Assembly (NCBI GenBank): GCA_017447185.1
Contig: JAFSOC010000028.1
Coordinates: 62,001 to 126,000 of the forward strand
DNA: 64,000 nt
Direction of reading: 5' to 3'
Origin: Clostridia bacterium
GTDB taxonomy: Bacteria > Bacillota > Clostridia > Christensenellales > Aristaeellaceae
The notes beneath the pieces were generated by a model, which saw nothing but the letters and a program-made list of their open reading frames with translations, did no database searches and was not told the origin of the DNA. A program made the position numbers and the translations under genes. Numbering within the stretch: the first letter of the stretch is position 1; every line of letters starts with the position of its first letter. Shown here piece by piece: positions 41,404-51,275 of the stretch.

Positions 41404-42330
41404 TTACTTGGTCATCGCGGCGATCTCAGCGGCCAGGTCATCCTTCCGCTTTTCGATGCCTTCACCGCGCTCGAAGCGGCTGAACTTCACGATATCCAGT
41501 GTAGCGCCGGTCTCCTTCGCGATTTCACCCATCAGCGCCTTGATGGTCTTGTCGCCATCCTTGACGAAGGGCTGCTCGAGCAGGCAGACTTCCTTGTAGT
41601 ACTTCTCGATCCGGCCTTCGACCATCCGGTCGACGATCTTCTCGGGCTTGCCTTCGTTCAGCGCCTGCGCCCGCAGGATTTCCTTTTCCTTTTCGAGCTT
41701 CTCGGTGTCCACTTCTTCACGGCGGACCGCTTCGGGCTTGGCCGCGGCGATCTGCAGCGCCAGGTCATGGGCAAAGGTCTTCACGGTTTCGTTGGCGCGG
41801 CCGGCTTCGTCCGCGGAAACTTCGACCATGACGCCAACCTTGCCGCCCAGGTGGATGTAGGTGGAAACCACACCGGTGGTCTCATAGCGGCTGAAGCGGC
41901 GGATGCTGATCTTCTCACCGATCGCGACGGTGGCGTCGCTGACCAGGTCGGAGATGGTCTTGCTGCTATCGTCCACGAAGGCCTGGGCCATCAGGGCGTC
42001 CACATCAGCGGGGTTCGCCAGGGCAACCTGCTTGGCTACCTTGTTGGCAAAACCGATGAAGTTGTCGGTCTTGGCGACGAAGTCGGTTTCGCAGTTGACT
42101 TCGACGATCGCGCCGATCTTTCCGTCTTCGCTCACATACTGGGCGACCACGCCTTCCGCAGCGATGCGGCTGGCCTTCTTGGCGGCCTGGCTCAGTCCCT
42201 TTTCACGCAGCCATTCAATGGCCTTTTCCATATCGCCATCGCTCTCAACCAGAGCCTTTTTGCAGTCCATCATGCCGGCGCTGGTGCGCTCGCGCAGTTC
42301 TTTAACCATTGCAGAGGTGATATCTGCCAT
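41404..42330 (-). CDS. tsf: Translation elongation factor Ts
   Basis: 308 residues; nucleotide exchange factor for EF-Tu. The N-terminal UBA-like helix pair ([19 protein letters not shown]), [15 protein letters not shown] and the repeated core domain ([16 protein letters not shown]) are clear, followed by a coiled-coil-like segment. It lies 41 bases after rpsB, the classical gene order. The next gene is not pyrH, which lies elsewhere in the window. Confidence 0.97.
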   Translation of the reverse strand: MADITSAMVKELRERTSAGMMDCKKALVESDGDMEKAIEWLREKGLSQAAKKASRIAAEGVVAQYVSEDGKIGAIVEVNCETDFVAKTDNFIGFANKVAKQVALANPADVDALMAQAFVDDSSKTISDLVSDATVAIGEKISIRRFSRYETTGVVSTYIHLGGKVGVMVEVSADEAGRANETVKTFAHDLALQIAAAKPEAVRREEVDTEKLEKEKEILRAQALNEGKPEKIVDRMVEGRIEKYYKEVCLLEQPFVKDGDKTIKALMGEIAKETGATLDIVKFSRFERGEGIEKRKDDLAAEIAAMTK

Positions 42331-42371
42331 CTTGAATCATCCTTTCAAATCAATTGGTTATTATCACTGAA

Positions 42372-43127
42372 TTATTCGGCAGCGGGAGCTTCCACTTCGG
42401 CGGGAGCTTCTTCAGCAGCCACTTCCGCGGCTTCTTCCGTCTGCTCGCCCTGCTTGCCTTCCAGCACAGCATCGGCCAGCTTGCCGGCGATCAGTTTCAC
42501 GGCGCGGATGGCGTCATCATTGCCGGGGATGACATAGTCGATTTCGTCCGGATCGCAGTTGGTATCAACGATACCGACGATCGGGATGCCCAGGATGCGG
42601 GCTTCGGTCACGGCGATATGCTCTTTGCGGGGGTCCACAACGAACAGGGCGCCGGGGAGCTTCTTCATTTCGCGGATGCCGCCCAGGTTGGTCTGCAGCT
42701 TTTCGCGCTCATGGATCAGCTTGATAACTTCCTTCTTGGGCAGGACGTCGAACTGGCCGCTCTGCTCCATCTTGTCGATCTGGTTCAGCCGGTCAATACG
42801 GGTGCGGATCGTCTTGAAGTTGGTCAGCATGCCGCCCAGCCAGCGGTTGTTCACGTAGAACATATTGCAGCGCTTTGCTTCGCTCTCGATGGATTCCTGC
42901 GCCTGCTTCTTGGTGCCGACGAACAGGATGCTCTTGCCTTCCATCGCGACGTCGCGGATGAACGCGTACGCTTCGTCAACCTTGCGGACGGTCTTCTGCA
43001 GGTCGATGATGTAGATGCCGTTGCGTTCAGTGAAGATGTACTGCGCCATCTTCGGGTTCCACCGGCGGGTCTGATGACCGAAGTGTACGCCGGCTTCCAG
43101 GAGCTGTTTCATGGAAATGACTGCCAT
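42372..43127 (-). CDS. rpsB: 30S ribosomal protein S2
   Basis: 251 residues. [45 protein letters not shown] and [10 protein letters not shown] are S2 hallmarks. An acidic Ala/Glu-rich tail of about 25 residues ends the protein. I chose the ATG at 43127 because AAGGAGGG lies 9 bases upstream. A two-tier hairpin occupies the leader. Confidence 0.97.
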   Translation of the reverse strand: MAVISMKQLLEAGVHFGHQTRRWNPKMAQYIFTERNGIYIIDLQKTVRKVDEAYAFIRDVAMEGKSILFVGTKKQAQESIESEAKRCNMFYVNNRWLGGMLTNFKTIRTRIDRLNQIDKMEQSGQFDVLPKKEVIKLIHEREKLQTNLGGIREMKKLPGALFVVDPRKEHIAVTEARILGIPIVGIVDTNCDPDEIDYVIPGNDDAIRAVKLIAGKLADAVLEGKQGEQTEEAAEVAAEEAPAEVEAPAAE

Positions 43128-43168
43128 TTGGGGTTCCCTCCTTGTTATTTTCCACCCCTTTCTCCTTC

Positions 43169-43204
43169 GCAACCGGCCACCGCGCAAGCGGCACAAGCGG
43201 TTGC
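43169..43204 (-). promoter_or_regulatory. Two-tier hairpin in the rpsB leader
   Basis: Outer 7-bp stem GCAACCG / CGGTTGC (43169-43175 with 43198-43204) and an inner CCGC-GCAA-GCGG hairpin (43180-43191). It lies between the promoter and the rpsB ribosome-binding site. It could be the S2 autoregulatory site, which is an inference from position. Confidence 0.5.
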
Positions 43205-43229
43205 AGAGAAAAGGTGCGTAATCGGATGG

Positions 43230-43258
43230 ATTTTATCACATCTGTTTGCCAAAAGCAA
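43230..43258 (-). promoter_or_regulatory. Promoter of rpsB-tsf
   Basis: Minus-strand -35 TTGCTT (43253-43258), 17-base spacer, -10 TAAAAT (43230-43235), giving a leader of about 95 bases. Confidence 0.65.
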
Positions 43259-43271
43259 CTTTTTCTTTCGC

Positions 43272-44870
43272 TTATTCCGGCAGGACAAAATTCTTCATGA
43301 ACTGCCATGCCTGTTCGCATGTGTGCTCCCTGCACTCATGCCCCTGGTTGTCCACCCCGCCGAACACCGTCCGGCAGATCCCGTCCGTGCTGTTGTAATA
43401 GTGCAGCGTCAGCACCGCGTCCCGGGAAGAATCCGGAATCTTTTCAATCCGGTCACCCGGCACGCCCCAGTATTTCTCCGGCCAGTTCTCCCGGTCTTCG
43501 AAGCTCAGGTCGTAATTCTTCATCACCTTGTTGACCTGGAACAGGTACTGGGCCCGCTCCATGCACTTGATCTCCTGGCAGGGCATCTCCGGGAGGGGTG
43601 TCTTTTCCCCGGCGGAATAGAACACCGGCACAGGATGGTTCCGGTTGATCTCCTTCGGGCTCGGCTCTCCGTAAACGTTCTGCCCCACCGGGAATGTGGC
43701 GTCCATCGGCGCCAGCGCGGAGAACGCTTCCGGATATTCCTGGTAAAGGTCCCAGCTCTTGCATCCGCCCATGGAGAACCCGGACGCGTAAATCCGGCGG
43801 CTGTCGATGTTGTATTTCTCCTTCAGCTGCCCGATGAACTCCATCATTTCCGTGGCGGTGCTGTTCAGGTGATTCTCCACGCAGACCAGCAGGAACCGGT
43901 TCCGCATGGCCACCCGCCACCAGCCGGATACCCAGGCAATGTGGAAGGCGGAATCCCCGCCCCCGTGGAAGACCAGCACCAGCGGCAGCGGACCCTCCGC
44001 GTCCTTCGGATAATACGCCAGGTAACCAATCCTGTGGCGCGCGGTCCCTGCATCGTCTCCCCGGTTGTCCGGTGAAGTGGTCACTTCGGTGATGCAGGCT
44101 TCCTCCGCCATGCCCAGCTCTTCCGGGTCTTCTTCCCGGCTCAGCACGCCGCACCAGCGTTTCATCCGCTTCCAGCATTCCTCGTAGTCCGCCCGGTAAT
44201 CCGCCTCATCCCGGATCAGCAGCTGGTCGCAGGTGATCCGCAGGGCTTCATTCACCTCGCCGCTGTTCCCGACGGAGATGACCGGAATGTCATGCCGCTC
44301 CGGCCGCGGCACAACGGTCAGCCCTTCCATGGTGACCGCCATGGGCGTGATTTCCCCGGGGCCCCACAGGTATTCTCCCTCCAGGGTCTTCAGGCAGTTC
44401 CTCGCGATGTAGTCCGCGGCCTTTCCCACGCCGTACAGCATGATCCGGAACACCGCGCCGCGGATGCTGCATCCGGTGAATTCCTTCGTCCGGAACTTAT
44501 AGTTGATCACATATCCGTCTTCATAGTACTGGCCGATTTTGCTTTCCGCCACGACCTCCTGGTAAAGGGTCTCCGGCGCGCAGTCCCATCCGCCTTCGCA
44601 CTTCGGAATCACGTAAACCACGGAGGAGGAATGACTCCGGGCAATATCCGCCAGTCCCCGCCGTTCCGCGAATTCCACCGCGTTGACGATGGAGCGTTCC
44701 GGATCCCCGAAAACCAGCAGATACGGCGCCTTGAAACCAAAGTTAATGACATCCGCCCGGGGATCTCCCACCGGTACGTAGACCATTACACTGAAGTTGT
44801 CAAACTCGTGCGTCCAGTATTTCCCGCCGTCCGGCAGCAGGGAAACCTCCGGCCTCTCCGTCATGCTCAT
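43272..44870 (-). CDS. Alpha/beta-hydrolase, polyhydroxybutyrate-depolymerase-like esterase
   Basis: 532 residues without a signal peptide. The N-terminal half (about 1-270) is a family-specific region of unknown fold. The C-terminal half is an alpha/beta hydrolase with LVLVFHGGGDSAFH (oxyanion loop), nucleophile motif GFSMGG (Ser366), and a candidate His in NQGHECREHTC. This resembles Esterase_PHB proteins that hydrolyse carbohydrate or polyester esters. Lack of a leader suggests intracellular action. Of three closely spaced ATGs I chose the one at 44870, 8 bases after GGAGG. It follows the MATE gene after a heptamer repeat. Confidence 0.75.
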   Translation of the reverse strand: MSMTERPEVSLLPDGGKYWTHEFDNFSVMVYVPVGDPRADVINFGFKAPYLLVFGDPERSIVNAVEFAERRGLADIARSHSSSVVYVIPKCEGGWDCAPETLYQEVVAESKIGQYYEDGYVINYKFRTKEFTGCSIRGAVFRIMLYGVGKAADYIARNCLKTLEGEYLWGPGEITPMAVTMEGLTVVPRPERHDIPVISVGNSGEVNEALRITCDQLLIRDEADYRADYEECWKRMKRWCGVLSREEDPEELGMAEEACITEVTTSPDNRGDDAGTARHRIGYLAYYPKDAEGPLPLVLVFHGGGDSAFHIAWVSGWWRVAMRNRFLLVCVENHLNSTATEMMEFIGQLKEKYNIDSRRIYASGFSMGGCKSWDLYQEYPEAFSALAPMDATFPVGQNVYGEPSPKEINRNHPVPVFYSAGEKTPLPEMPCQEIKCMERAQYLFQVNKVMKNYDLSFEDRENWPEKYWGVPGDRIEKIPDSSRDAVLTLHYYNSTDGICRTVFGGVDNQGHECREHTCEQAWQFMKNFVLPE

Positions 44871-44883
44871 AATCATTCCTCCA

Positions 44884-44922
44884 AAAAGCTAAAAACTGAT
44901 AACTGAAAATCCAAAAACTAAA
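44884..44922. repeat. Degenerate tandem heptamer (NNACTRA family)
   Basis: Plus-strand units AAAAGCT AAAAACT GATAACT GAAAATC CAAAAAC TAAATC, five to six copies of period 7. On the minus strand it supplies the TAG stop of the MATE gene (44918-44920) and fills the gap to the esterase. Confidence 0.7.
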
Positions 44923-46252
44923 TCTTGATGTCCACCCATTTCCCTTTCCGGAACCGGGTCCGCATCAGTGTAAACCGCGACAGCTGGTCGCTCATCACGC
45001 CGATCCAGATGCCGTGCAGTCCCAGGTTGAACACCAACACCAGCAGCACCGTCACCAGCGTCCGGATCAGCGTCACGCTGATCAGCGCACCGACCAGTGT
45101 ATACTTCACGTCCCCGGCCGCCCGCAGGCATCCGGTGTAGATGATCTGGGAAATCTGCAGCAGCACAATGAACATCACATACCGGGTGATGGTCACCCCC
45201 ATGTCCAGGATGTGCGCTTCCGTAAAGTACAGGCTGTAGTACCACCTGCCGCCCACCAGCAACAGCAGGGCCAGCGCGACGGAAATCAGGAACCCGATCC
45301 GCTGGCAGATGCCGCCGTAAGCCTTTGCTTCCTCCTTGTTGCCTTCGCCCAGTGCCCGTCCGGTCAGTGCCACCGCGGCCACCTGCATTCCGTCCGCGAA
45401 GGAGAAGCCCAGGCCCAGCAGGTTCATTCCGATATTGTGCGCTGCGAACTCGTCCGTTCCCAGCCGCGCCGCCAGCAGCGCCGTCGCCAGGAATCCGACC
45501 CGCATCGCGATGTTCTCCAGGGAAGAAGTGTAGGTCAGTCCCCAGATGGATTTCATGCTTTCCCGCGTGATGCGGATCTTCTGCCGGATCATATCCGGAA
45601 TCCGCACATAGCTGCTCTTCCGAAACAGGGAATGCACCGCCATCCCGGCGGACACCACCGTGCCCAGCACCGTGGCAATGGCCGCGCCCCGGATTCCCAG
45701 CGCCGGGAATCCCAGGTGGCCGCCGATCAGCAGGTAGTTGAAGATTACATTCACGATACTGCTGGTCAGGTTCGTGGTCATGGAGATCCGGGTATTCCCG
45801 CTTCCCCGCTGCGCTGCATTGATGATCATCGTCAGCACGTTGAAGAACATGCCGCCCATGATGATCTGGAAATACTCCACCGCAGCCTCGTGGGTATCCT
45901 CGTTGCTCCCGGCCAGCTCCATAATCTGCGGCGCGAAAACCACGCACAGCACCGTGATGATCGCACAGAGCACGACCGTCAGCGCCGTGGCTGTCAGCAG
46001 GATCTCATGGGCGCTTTCCCGCCGGTCTTCTCCCCGCCGCCGGGCCACCAGCGCGGATACCGCCACGTTGATGCCGAAGAAGATCGTCAGTCCGATGAAT
46101 TTCGGCTGGTTGGTCAGGCCTACCGCTGCCACGGCGTAGCTGCCCATCCCTGCCACCATCATCGTATCGATCATACCGGCCAGCGTCACAAAAAAGCTTT
46201 CCGTCATGGCAGGCCATGCCACGGAGATCGCTTTTTTCGTCATCGCATTCAT
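44918..46252 (-). CDS. MATE-family efflux transporter
   Basis: 444 residues, twelve hydrophobic segments in two pseudo-symmetric halves. It starts AWPAMTESFFVTLAGMIDTMMVAGMG (helix 1 of MATE proteins), and the second half begins with the parallel SLENIAMRVGF. It probably exports drugs or metabolites with Na+ or H+ counterflow; the substrate cannot be read. It begins 4 bases after the capA stop and is co-transcribed with it. Confidence 0.92.
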   Translation of the reverse strand: MNAMTKKAISVAWPAMTESFFVTLAGMIDTMMVAGMGSYAVAAVGLTNQPKFIGLTIFFGINVAVSALVARRRGEDRRESAHEILLTATALTVVLCAIITVLCVVFAPQIMELAGSNEDTHEAAVEYFQIIMGGMFFNVLTMIINAAQRGSGNTRISMTTNLTSSIVNVIFNYLLIGGHLGFPALGIRGAAIATVLGTVVSAGMAVHSLFRKSSYVRIPDMIRQKIRITRESMKSIWGLTYTSSLENIAMRVGFLATALLAARLGTDEFAAHNIGMNLLGLGFSFADGMQVAAVALTGRALGEGNKEEAKAYGGICQRIGFLISVALALLLLVGGRWYYSLYFTEAHILDMGVTITRYVMFIVLLQISQIIYTGCLRAAGDVKYTLVGALISVTLIRTLVTVLLVLVFNLGLHGIWIGVMSDQLSRFTLMRTRFRKGKWVDIKI

Positions 46253-46256
46253 TGGT

Positions 46257-47366
46257 TTACTGTCCCTTCACCTCAAAAGATACCACCGCTCCGGTTTCCT
46301 CGTTCCATTCTCCCGGATCGTTCCCCGTGGACTTCTTCAGCTTGTTCAGCACCCGCTCCGCGTCCTTTCCCGTCAGGAACCGGGGCGAGTAGTTGTTGTA
46401 GTTACGGTCGCTGGTCACATAGATCGGATAGAAATGCAGGTCGATCTTTTCCAGCTGGCCCTCCGTGAAGTGCAGCACCGCCTGCACCACCATCGCGTCC
46501 ATATCCCGCGGCTTCGTGTTGCCGCCGAATACGCAGTTCCCCAGGCTGTAGACCACCGGCACCCCGTCCAGCACGTTGTATCCCTGCACCACATGGGGAT
46601 GATGCCCGATGATCAGGTCGGAAACCTTCACCGCCTCTTTGGTGATCTGCTTCTGGTAGGAATCCGGCGGCTCATATTCGTATTCTGTCCCGGCGTGCAT
46701 CACGGTAACAATCGCGCTGCATCCGTATTCCTTCAGCAGTTTTGCCTGCTTCTGGTAGGCGCTCCGCTTGCTTCCGGACAGGGACATCGCCACCCCGATG
46801 AAGCCGATCTTCAGCCCGTCGTCACTTTCCCATATCGCCGGCTTATCCGCGTCGAACCAGCAGATTCCGGCGGTTTCCAGCGCCTCTTTCGTGTCGGCGT
46901 ATCCCGCCTTGCCGAAGTCCATCGTATGGTTGTTTGCCAGTGTCACGCACTCCACCGATCCGCTCTTCAGCACTTCCGTGTATCCGGCCTTCCCGATGAA
47001 GTTATACTGCTTCTTTGCCCGGGAGTTTTCCAGGTTCCGGTCCGACAGCACGCCTTCCAGGTTTCCCACCGTCAGGTCGTCCTCCCCCGTCAGCCGTACC
47101 AGCTCCCGGAAGGGGAAATCCGTCCCGTTGTCCGCGATCCGCCGTGCGAATCCCAGCCGTTTCGGAATCTTCTTTGTATCCTCTCCCAGGGTGCAGTCCC
47201 CCAGGAAGGTGACTGTAATCTCCCCCGTGTATTCGGTGGGAGGCATCAGCTGCTGTGCTTCGGAGGGGCGGTCTGTCACCGTCATCCAGGTTCCGCCGGC
47301 CATGGCTCCCGCCGGCAGCAGCAAAGCTGCCATCAGCGCAATAACCCGCAGGGCCGCCTTCCGCAT
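46257..47366 (-). CDS. CapA-family secreted protein (calcineurin-like fold)
   Basis: 369 residues with a signal peptide (VIALMAALLLPAGAMAG). CapA/PGA_cap domain motifs: VTFLGDCTLG, LTVGNLEGVLSD, LANNHTMDFG, VTVMHAGTEYEYEP and GHHPHVVQGY, the metal-ligand blocks of this metallophosphatase-like family. Relatives take part in poly-gamma-glutamate capsule formation, but no pgs genes are nearby, so the exact role is open. AGGAGGGG precedes the ATG. It heads a capA-MATE operon. Confidence 0.88.
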   Translation of the reverse strand: MRKAALRVIALMAALLLPAGAMAGGTWMTVTDRPSEAQQLMPPTEYTGEITVTFLGDCTLGEDTKKIPKRLGFARRIADNGTDFPFRELVRLTGEDDLTVGNLEGVLSDRNLENSRAKKQYNFIGKAGYTEVLKSGSVECVTLANNHTMDFGKAGYADTKEALETAGICWFDADKPAIWESDDGLKIGFIGVAMSLSGSKRSAYQKQAKLLKEYGCSAIVTVMHAGTEYEYEPPDSYQKQITKEAVKVSDLIIGHHPHVVQGYNVLDGVPVVYSLGNCVFGGNTKPRDMDAMVVQAVLHFTEGQLEKIDLHFYPIYVTSDRNYNNYSPRFLTGKDAERVLNKLKKSTGNDPGEWNEETGAVVSFEVKGQ

Positions 47367-47402
47367 GGAATCCCCTCCTCCCGTTTCTTTCGCGTACCCT
47401 GT

Positions 47403-47432
47403 ATCATATCATATTGTAAAAGTGAATTGCAA
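47403..47432 (-). promoter_or_regulatory. Promoter of capA-MATE
   Basis: Minus-strand -35 TTGCAA (47427-47432), 18-base spacer, -10 TATGAT (47403-47408), in an AT-rich gap between capA and sortase B. Confidence 0.65.
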
Positions 47433-47442
47433 AATTTAGTTT

Positions 47443-48393
47443 TTATGTTTCTCCTTCGCGCAGCCTTCGCGCGGCCACCACCAGCCGCTCCGCGTCCCCA
47501 TCCAGGCAGGTCACCAGCAGCAGGAGCTGATCGTCCGCCTGCACATCCACCGTGCTGCGGACAAAAGACCGCTGCTCCAGCGTCCGGATCGCGTCCTCCC
47601 GGTCCACCCGGTTATCCGTCATCAGCGCGTATACGTCATACCAGAAGGCAGTGCCCGGAACCGTATTGATTTCCGCCACGGCGAAAACCTCATACTTTCC
47701 GTCCTCGTACATCGTGTCAAAGGTGATGATCCGGTTTTTGTAGAAATACGAGCTTTCCTTGTACTTCTTCAGCCTGCCGAACATATTCCCGCTTTTCATG
47801 TTATGTCCGTACAGGATCAGGGTATACGGCCGTGTTGTCAGGGTGACACCCTCATCCAGGAAGATGGCACCGTTGCTGTTTTTCTTCCCGGTTGCGTCGT
47901 GGTTCAGGAAAAATGTGTTGTCGCTCCGCGCAACCGCCTCGTCCACCCCGTCCAGCTGAATCCACCCGACAATATACTTTCCTTTTTTCCGCAGCGCCTT
48001 GAACCGGTCGGACATCTTCAGCTCCGGATTGTTCGGATACTGCACGGGGAGCAGTTTTGTGCTGTCCGCTTCCTTTTCCGGCAGCGGCGTCACTTCCGCC
48101 GGAGACGGCTGGGTCACCTCAGCCGGAGGCGCCTGCGTGATCACCGCCGGTGACACGGACGGCGGAACCGTCTCCGTCACCTGCTGGCTGTTGATCTGCT
48201 GCAGTTCCCGGCTGGTCTGCCGGGACGCATCCAGTTCCGACCGGTAGCCGATCAGGCGCACCGCGCCGTATACGATCAGGGCGCACGAAACGGCAGCCAG
48301 GGACAGGCGGAGAATCATCTTTCGCTTTTCCGTCCTGCGCTTTTGCTGGTTTTCCTTTCCGGTTTGATCCGGTCTCTCGGGATAATATGGCAT
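47443..48393 (-). CDS. srtB: Class B sortase
   Basis: 316 residues; type II membrane topology with a basic cytoplasmic tail and a helix near 26-48, then a Pro/Thr/Val-rich linker (about 70-105). The sortase domain contains LILYGHNMKSGNMF (catalytic His) and LLVTCLDGDAERLVVAARR with Cys296 and the downstream Arg. It should anchor surface proteins bearing an NPxTN-like signal; no such substrate was found in the window. It lies 18 bases downstream of the GGDEF-EAL gene, so c-di-GMP turnover and surface anchoring are in one operon. Confidence 0.92.
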   Translation of the reverse strand: MPYYPERPDQTGKENQQKRRTEKRKMILRLSLAAVSCALIVYGAVRLIGYRSELDASRQTSRELQQINSQQVTETVPPSVSPAVITQAPPAEVTQPSPAEVTPLPEKEADSTKLLPVQYPNNPELKMSDRFKALRKKGKYIVGWIQLDGVDEAVARSDNTFFLNHDATGKKNSNGAIFLDEGVTLTTRPYTLILYGHNMKSGNMFGRLKKYKESSYFYKNRIITFDTMYEDGKYEVFAVAEINTVPGTAFWYDVYALMTDNRVDREDAIRTLEQRSFVRSTVDVQADDQLLLLVTCLDGDAERLVVAARRLREGET

Positions 48394-48411
48394 GTGCTGT
48401 GTCCTTGCTGT

Positions 48412-51231
48412 TTATTCTTTGCTGTCTGTTTCCGGCACTTCTTCCGTCTCCGGCCTGAACGGTACCGGTTTGCTGTAGTAGTAGCCCTGGAGCTTCCCGC
48501 ACCCGATTTCCCGGAGGAAAGACGCGTGTTCCGCCTTTTCCACACCTTCGCAGATTGTGTCCACCTGCAGCTGGGAAGCCAGCTTCATCAGCTCTGTCAG
48601 GATGATCTTGCCCTTTTCGCCTTCGTCAATCTTCCGCAGGAAGCTCATGTCGAACTTGATCAGGTCAAACTGGATGCTCTGGAGCACGTCCAGGGAGGAA
48701 TATCCGCTGCCGAAGTCATCCATCCAGACCGGGAATCCGTTCTCGTGGAACCGGTTCACCTGCTCGTTCATGAATTCGAAGTTGCTGCCGATAATGCTCT
48801 CCGTGATCTCCACGGAGATCAGGTCATGGGAGACGCCCGCCGCGTCCACGCGCTTGCGGATCTCTTCCACGATATCGCAGACCTCAAAATCGGACCTGGA
48901 CAGGTTGATGGACTGGGGAACCACTTTCCGGCCGGTTTCCTGCAGGAAGCGGATCTTTTCCAGCACCTGCTCCAGCACATACAGGTCCATCTTGTAGATC
49001 AGGCCGGTATTTTCCAGATACGGGATGAAATCCGCCGGGGACAGGAAACCTTCCACCGGATCAATCCAGCGGGCCAGCGCTTCCTCGTCGCAAATCTGCT
49101 CATCGGAAGCCCGGACAATCGGTTGGTAATAAACCTGGATCCATTTTTCCCGGATCGCTCTGTCAATATTCGCGATAATGTACTGCCGCTTCCGGAAGGT
49201 ATCCCGCATCTCCACCCGGTAGTAGCTGAAGCAGGAATTGTCCGAATGCCGGATCTCGTCGCAGGCGATCTTGGCCCGGTCGAAGGCGGTACTGACGGAA
49301 ACATTTTCGATGCCGAATGAATAAATGCCGATGCGTACCGGCAGCATGTTGCCGTCGTTTGCTTTTCCCGCTTCCTCAAACATCCGGCGGAGCCGGTCCT
49401 CCAGGTCCTCATCCGTCGTGGCTGCCGCAAACCGGTCTGCGGCGATATGGCAGACATCCTCTTTCCCGAATGTTGTCTCCAGCAGGGCGGAGAATGCCTT
49501 CAGCATCTTGTCGCCCTCGGCAAATCCGTACCGGTGGTTGAAGTACTTCATGCCGTTCAGGTCGATATACAGCAGGATATTCTGCCGGCCCTCCCCGGGC
49601 GTTTCCGTTTTCTTTGCCTCGCACAGCTGGAAGAACCAGGTCAGGCTCGGCAGGCCGGTCAGCCCGTCATAATGGCTGGCGTTCAGGATGCTTTCCTCAT
49701 GCAGTGCCCGGTTCAGCGCCTGGTTCATCAGGGTGCCGGATTCCTCGTCGCCCTCCACATACACGCCTTCATCCATGTACCAGACATGGGCGATCCGGTC
49801 GTCCGTTCCCGTGTGCATATGGCTGCCGCGGGCGTGAATCACCCGGTAGTCGGATTCCATGCCCTCCCGGGTCCGGTATACGACGTCCAGTTCCTCTTTT
49901 CCTTCCGAGAAGCGCAGCATCGCGCCGGACAGGCGTTCCTGGTCATCCGCGTGCACATCCCGGTACATATTCTGGTCCAGCACGTGCAGCGCTTCGTTTC
50001 GGTCCGCGTATCCGAACAGTTTGCAAAATCCGTCGGACACCAGCAGCGTCTCGATCCGGTGGTCGCTGAACTTGTAGACCGCAAACGGATGCGGGGAATA
50101 CTCCAGCGCCTTGCGCGTATCCGCCGAGATATACTCCTGTTTCTCCCTCCGGTTCTTGCGCCGGTCGTGGCTCTTCTCCCGGTAATACTGCGCCTTCTGC
50201 TCGAACATCTTCAGGTCAGCCCGGCGGATCATGCTCTCCGGACTTTCTTTTTCGTCCCGCATGGCGTATCCATAGGCGATACTGTAGCCCATCGCGGCCA
50301 CATCGTCCCGGATTTTCTCCAGCATACTCCGGACCGTTTCTTCATCCTTGTTAAAGAAGAGAATGACAAACTCATCGCCGCCGATCCGGTAGGTCCGCAC
50401 ATTCTGCCCGGAAACATCCCGCAGGTATTCACCAATTTTCTGCAGGGCCGCATCACCGGCATGGTATCCATCGTGGTTGTTCAGTTCCTTCAGTCCGTTC
50501 ATATCCAGCGAAGCCGCGGCACAGAAGTCCTTCTGCATGGTCCCGGCGCAGTCGTCATACAGCGTCTGCCGGCTCCGGACGGATGTCAGCGCATCCCTGC
50601 GGACATCGTAGGAACGAAGGAAGATATAGAAGAAAATGCTGCTGATCATGATCGCCTCATGCAGGCGGACACCTCCGCGGGTGGCATCCAGCAGGGAGGA
50701 CAGCAGGCACAGCAGTGCACAAATAATCAGGAACAGGCGGTCAGATCGCTTCCGGCTGTCCACATAGTTCCGGAAAGTCATGAACAGGATCACGAACAGG
50801 TAGAAAATGGGCACGGCGAAAGAAACGTATCCCAGCGGGCCGCGGTAGAAAGCATAATCCGCGTCAAACCCGAAGGCGATATCCGTGAAAAATGCCGTGC
50901 AGCATACCAGCAGGTTGATTCCGCAGGGAATCCACCACATCCATTTATTCCTGTATTCCGGTTTGCACGCAACGAGCACCAGGCCGACGGTTGCGGTCGA
51001 CCGCAGCACATATCCCAGGATGGACAGCAGCGTTCTCCAGAACCGCAGGTCCGGATTCTGGCTGCAGGCTGTTTCCAGCATATCCTGGAACACCAGCAGC
51101 AGGCAGCTGATCAGGGTAACCCAGAAATAGCGAAGTTCCTTATCCCGCGAGGACCGCTGTGAACCCAGCCGGATCCCAAACAGGATAATCAGGAACACGG
51201 CTATAAAGTGTCTGCCCAGCAGATCGTCCAA
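48412..51231 (-). CDS. Membrane GGDEF - PAS - degenerate GGDEF - EAL protein
   Basis: 939 residues. Residues 1 to about 205 hold seven to eight membrane helices. The first GGDEF (about 220-365) has an intact motif RIGGDEF at 284-288 and no RxxD site. A PAS-like region covers about 385-500. The second GGDEF-like domain reads HIAADRF near 598-602 and is degenerate. The EAL domain (about 680-925) has EALARW at 717, SINLSRSDF, EITES, DDFGSGYSS, LIKFDMSF, CEGVEKAEH and LQGYYYSKP. It may both make and break c-di-GMP. It is preceded by a 45-residue acidic ORF and followed by sortase B. Confidence 0.9.
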   Translation of the reverse strand: MDDLLGRHFIAVFLIILFGIRLGSQRSSRDKELRYFWVTLISCLLLVFQDMLETACSQNPDLRFWRTLLSILGYVLRSTATVGLVLVACKPEYRNKWMWWIPCGINLLVCCTAFFTDIAFGFDADYAFYRGPLGYVSFAVPIFYLFVILFMTFRNYVDSRKRSDRLFLIICALLCLLSSLLDATRGGVRLHEAIMISSIFFYIFLRSYDVRRDALTSVRSRQTLYDDCAGTMQKDFCAAASLDMNGLKELNNHDGYHAGDAALQKIGEYLRDVSGQNVRTYRIGGDEFVILFFNKDEETVRSMLEKIRDDVAAMGYSIAYGYAMRDEKESPESMIRRADLKMFEQKAQYYREKSHDRRKNRREKQEYISADTRKALEYSPHPFAVYKFSDHRIETLLVSDGFCKLFGYADRNEALHVLDQNMYRDVHADDQERLSGAMLRFSEGKEELDVVYRTREGMESDYRVIHARGSHMHTGTDDRIAHVWYMDEGVYVEGDEESGTLMNQALNRALHEESILNASHYDGLTGLPSLTWFFQLCEAKKTETPGEGRQNILLYIDLNGMKYFNHRYGFAEGDKMLKAFSALLETTFGKEDVCHIAADRFAAATTDEDLEDRLRRMFEEAGKANDGNMLPVRIGIYSFGIENVSVSTAFDRAKIACDEIRHSDNSCFSYYRVEMRDTFRKRQYIIANIDRAIREKWIQVYYQPIVRASDEQICDEEALARWIDPVEGFLSPADFIPYLENTGLIYKMDLYVLEQVLEKIRFLQETGRKVVPQSINLSRSDFEVCDIVEEIRKRVDAAGVSHDLISVEITESIIGSNFEFMNEQVNRFHENGFPVWMDDFGSGYSSLDVLQSIQFDLIKFDMSFLRKIDEGEKGKIILTELMKLASQLQVDTICEGVEKAEHASFLREIGCGKLQGYYYSKPVPFRPETEEVPETDSKE

Positions 51232-51275
51232 CGCTGCTCCCCCCTTTCCCCGTATTTATGCCGGCAAAGCCGGGC

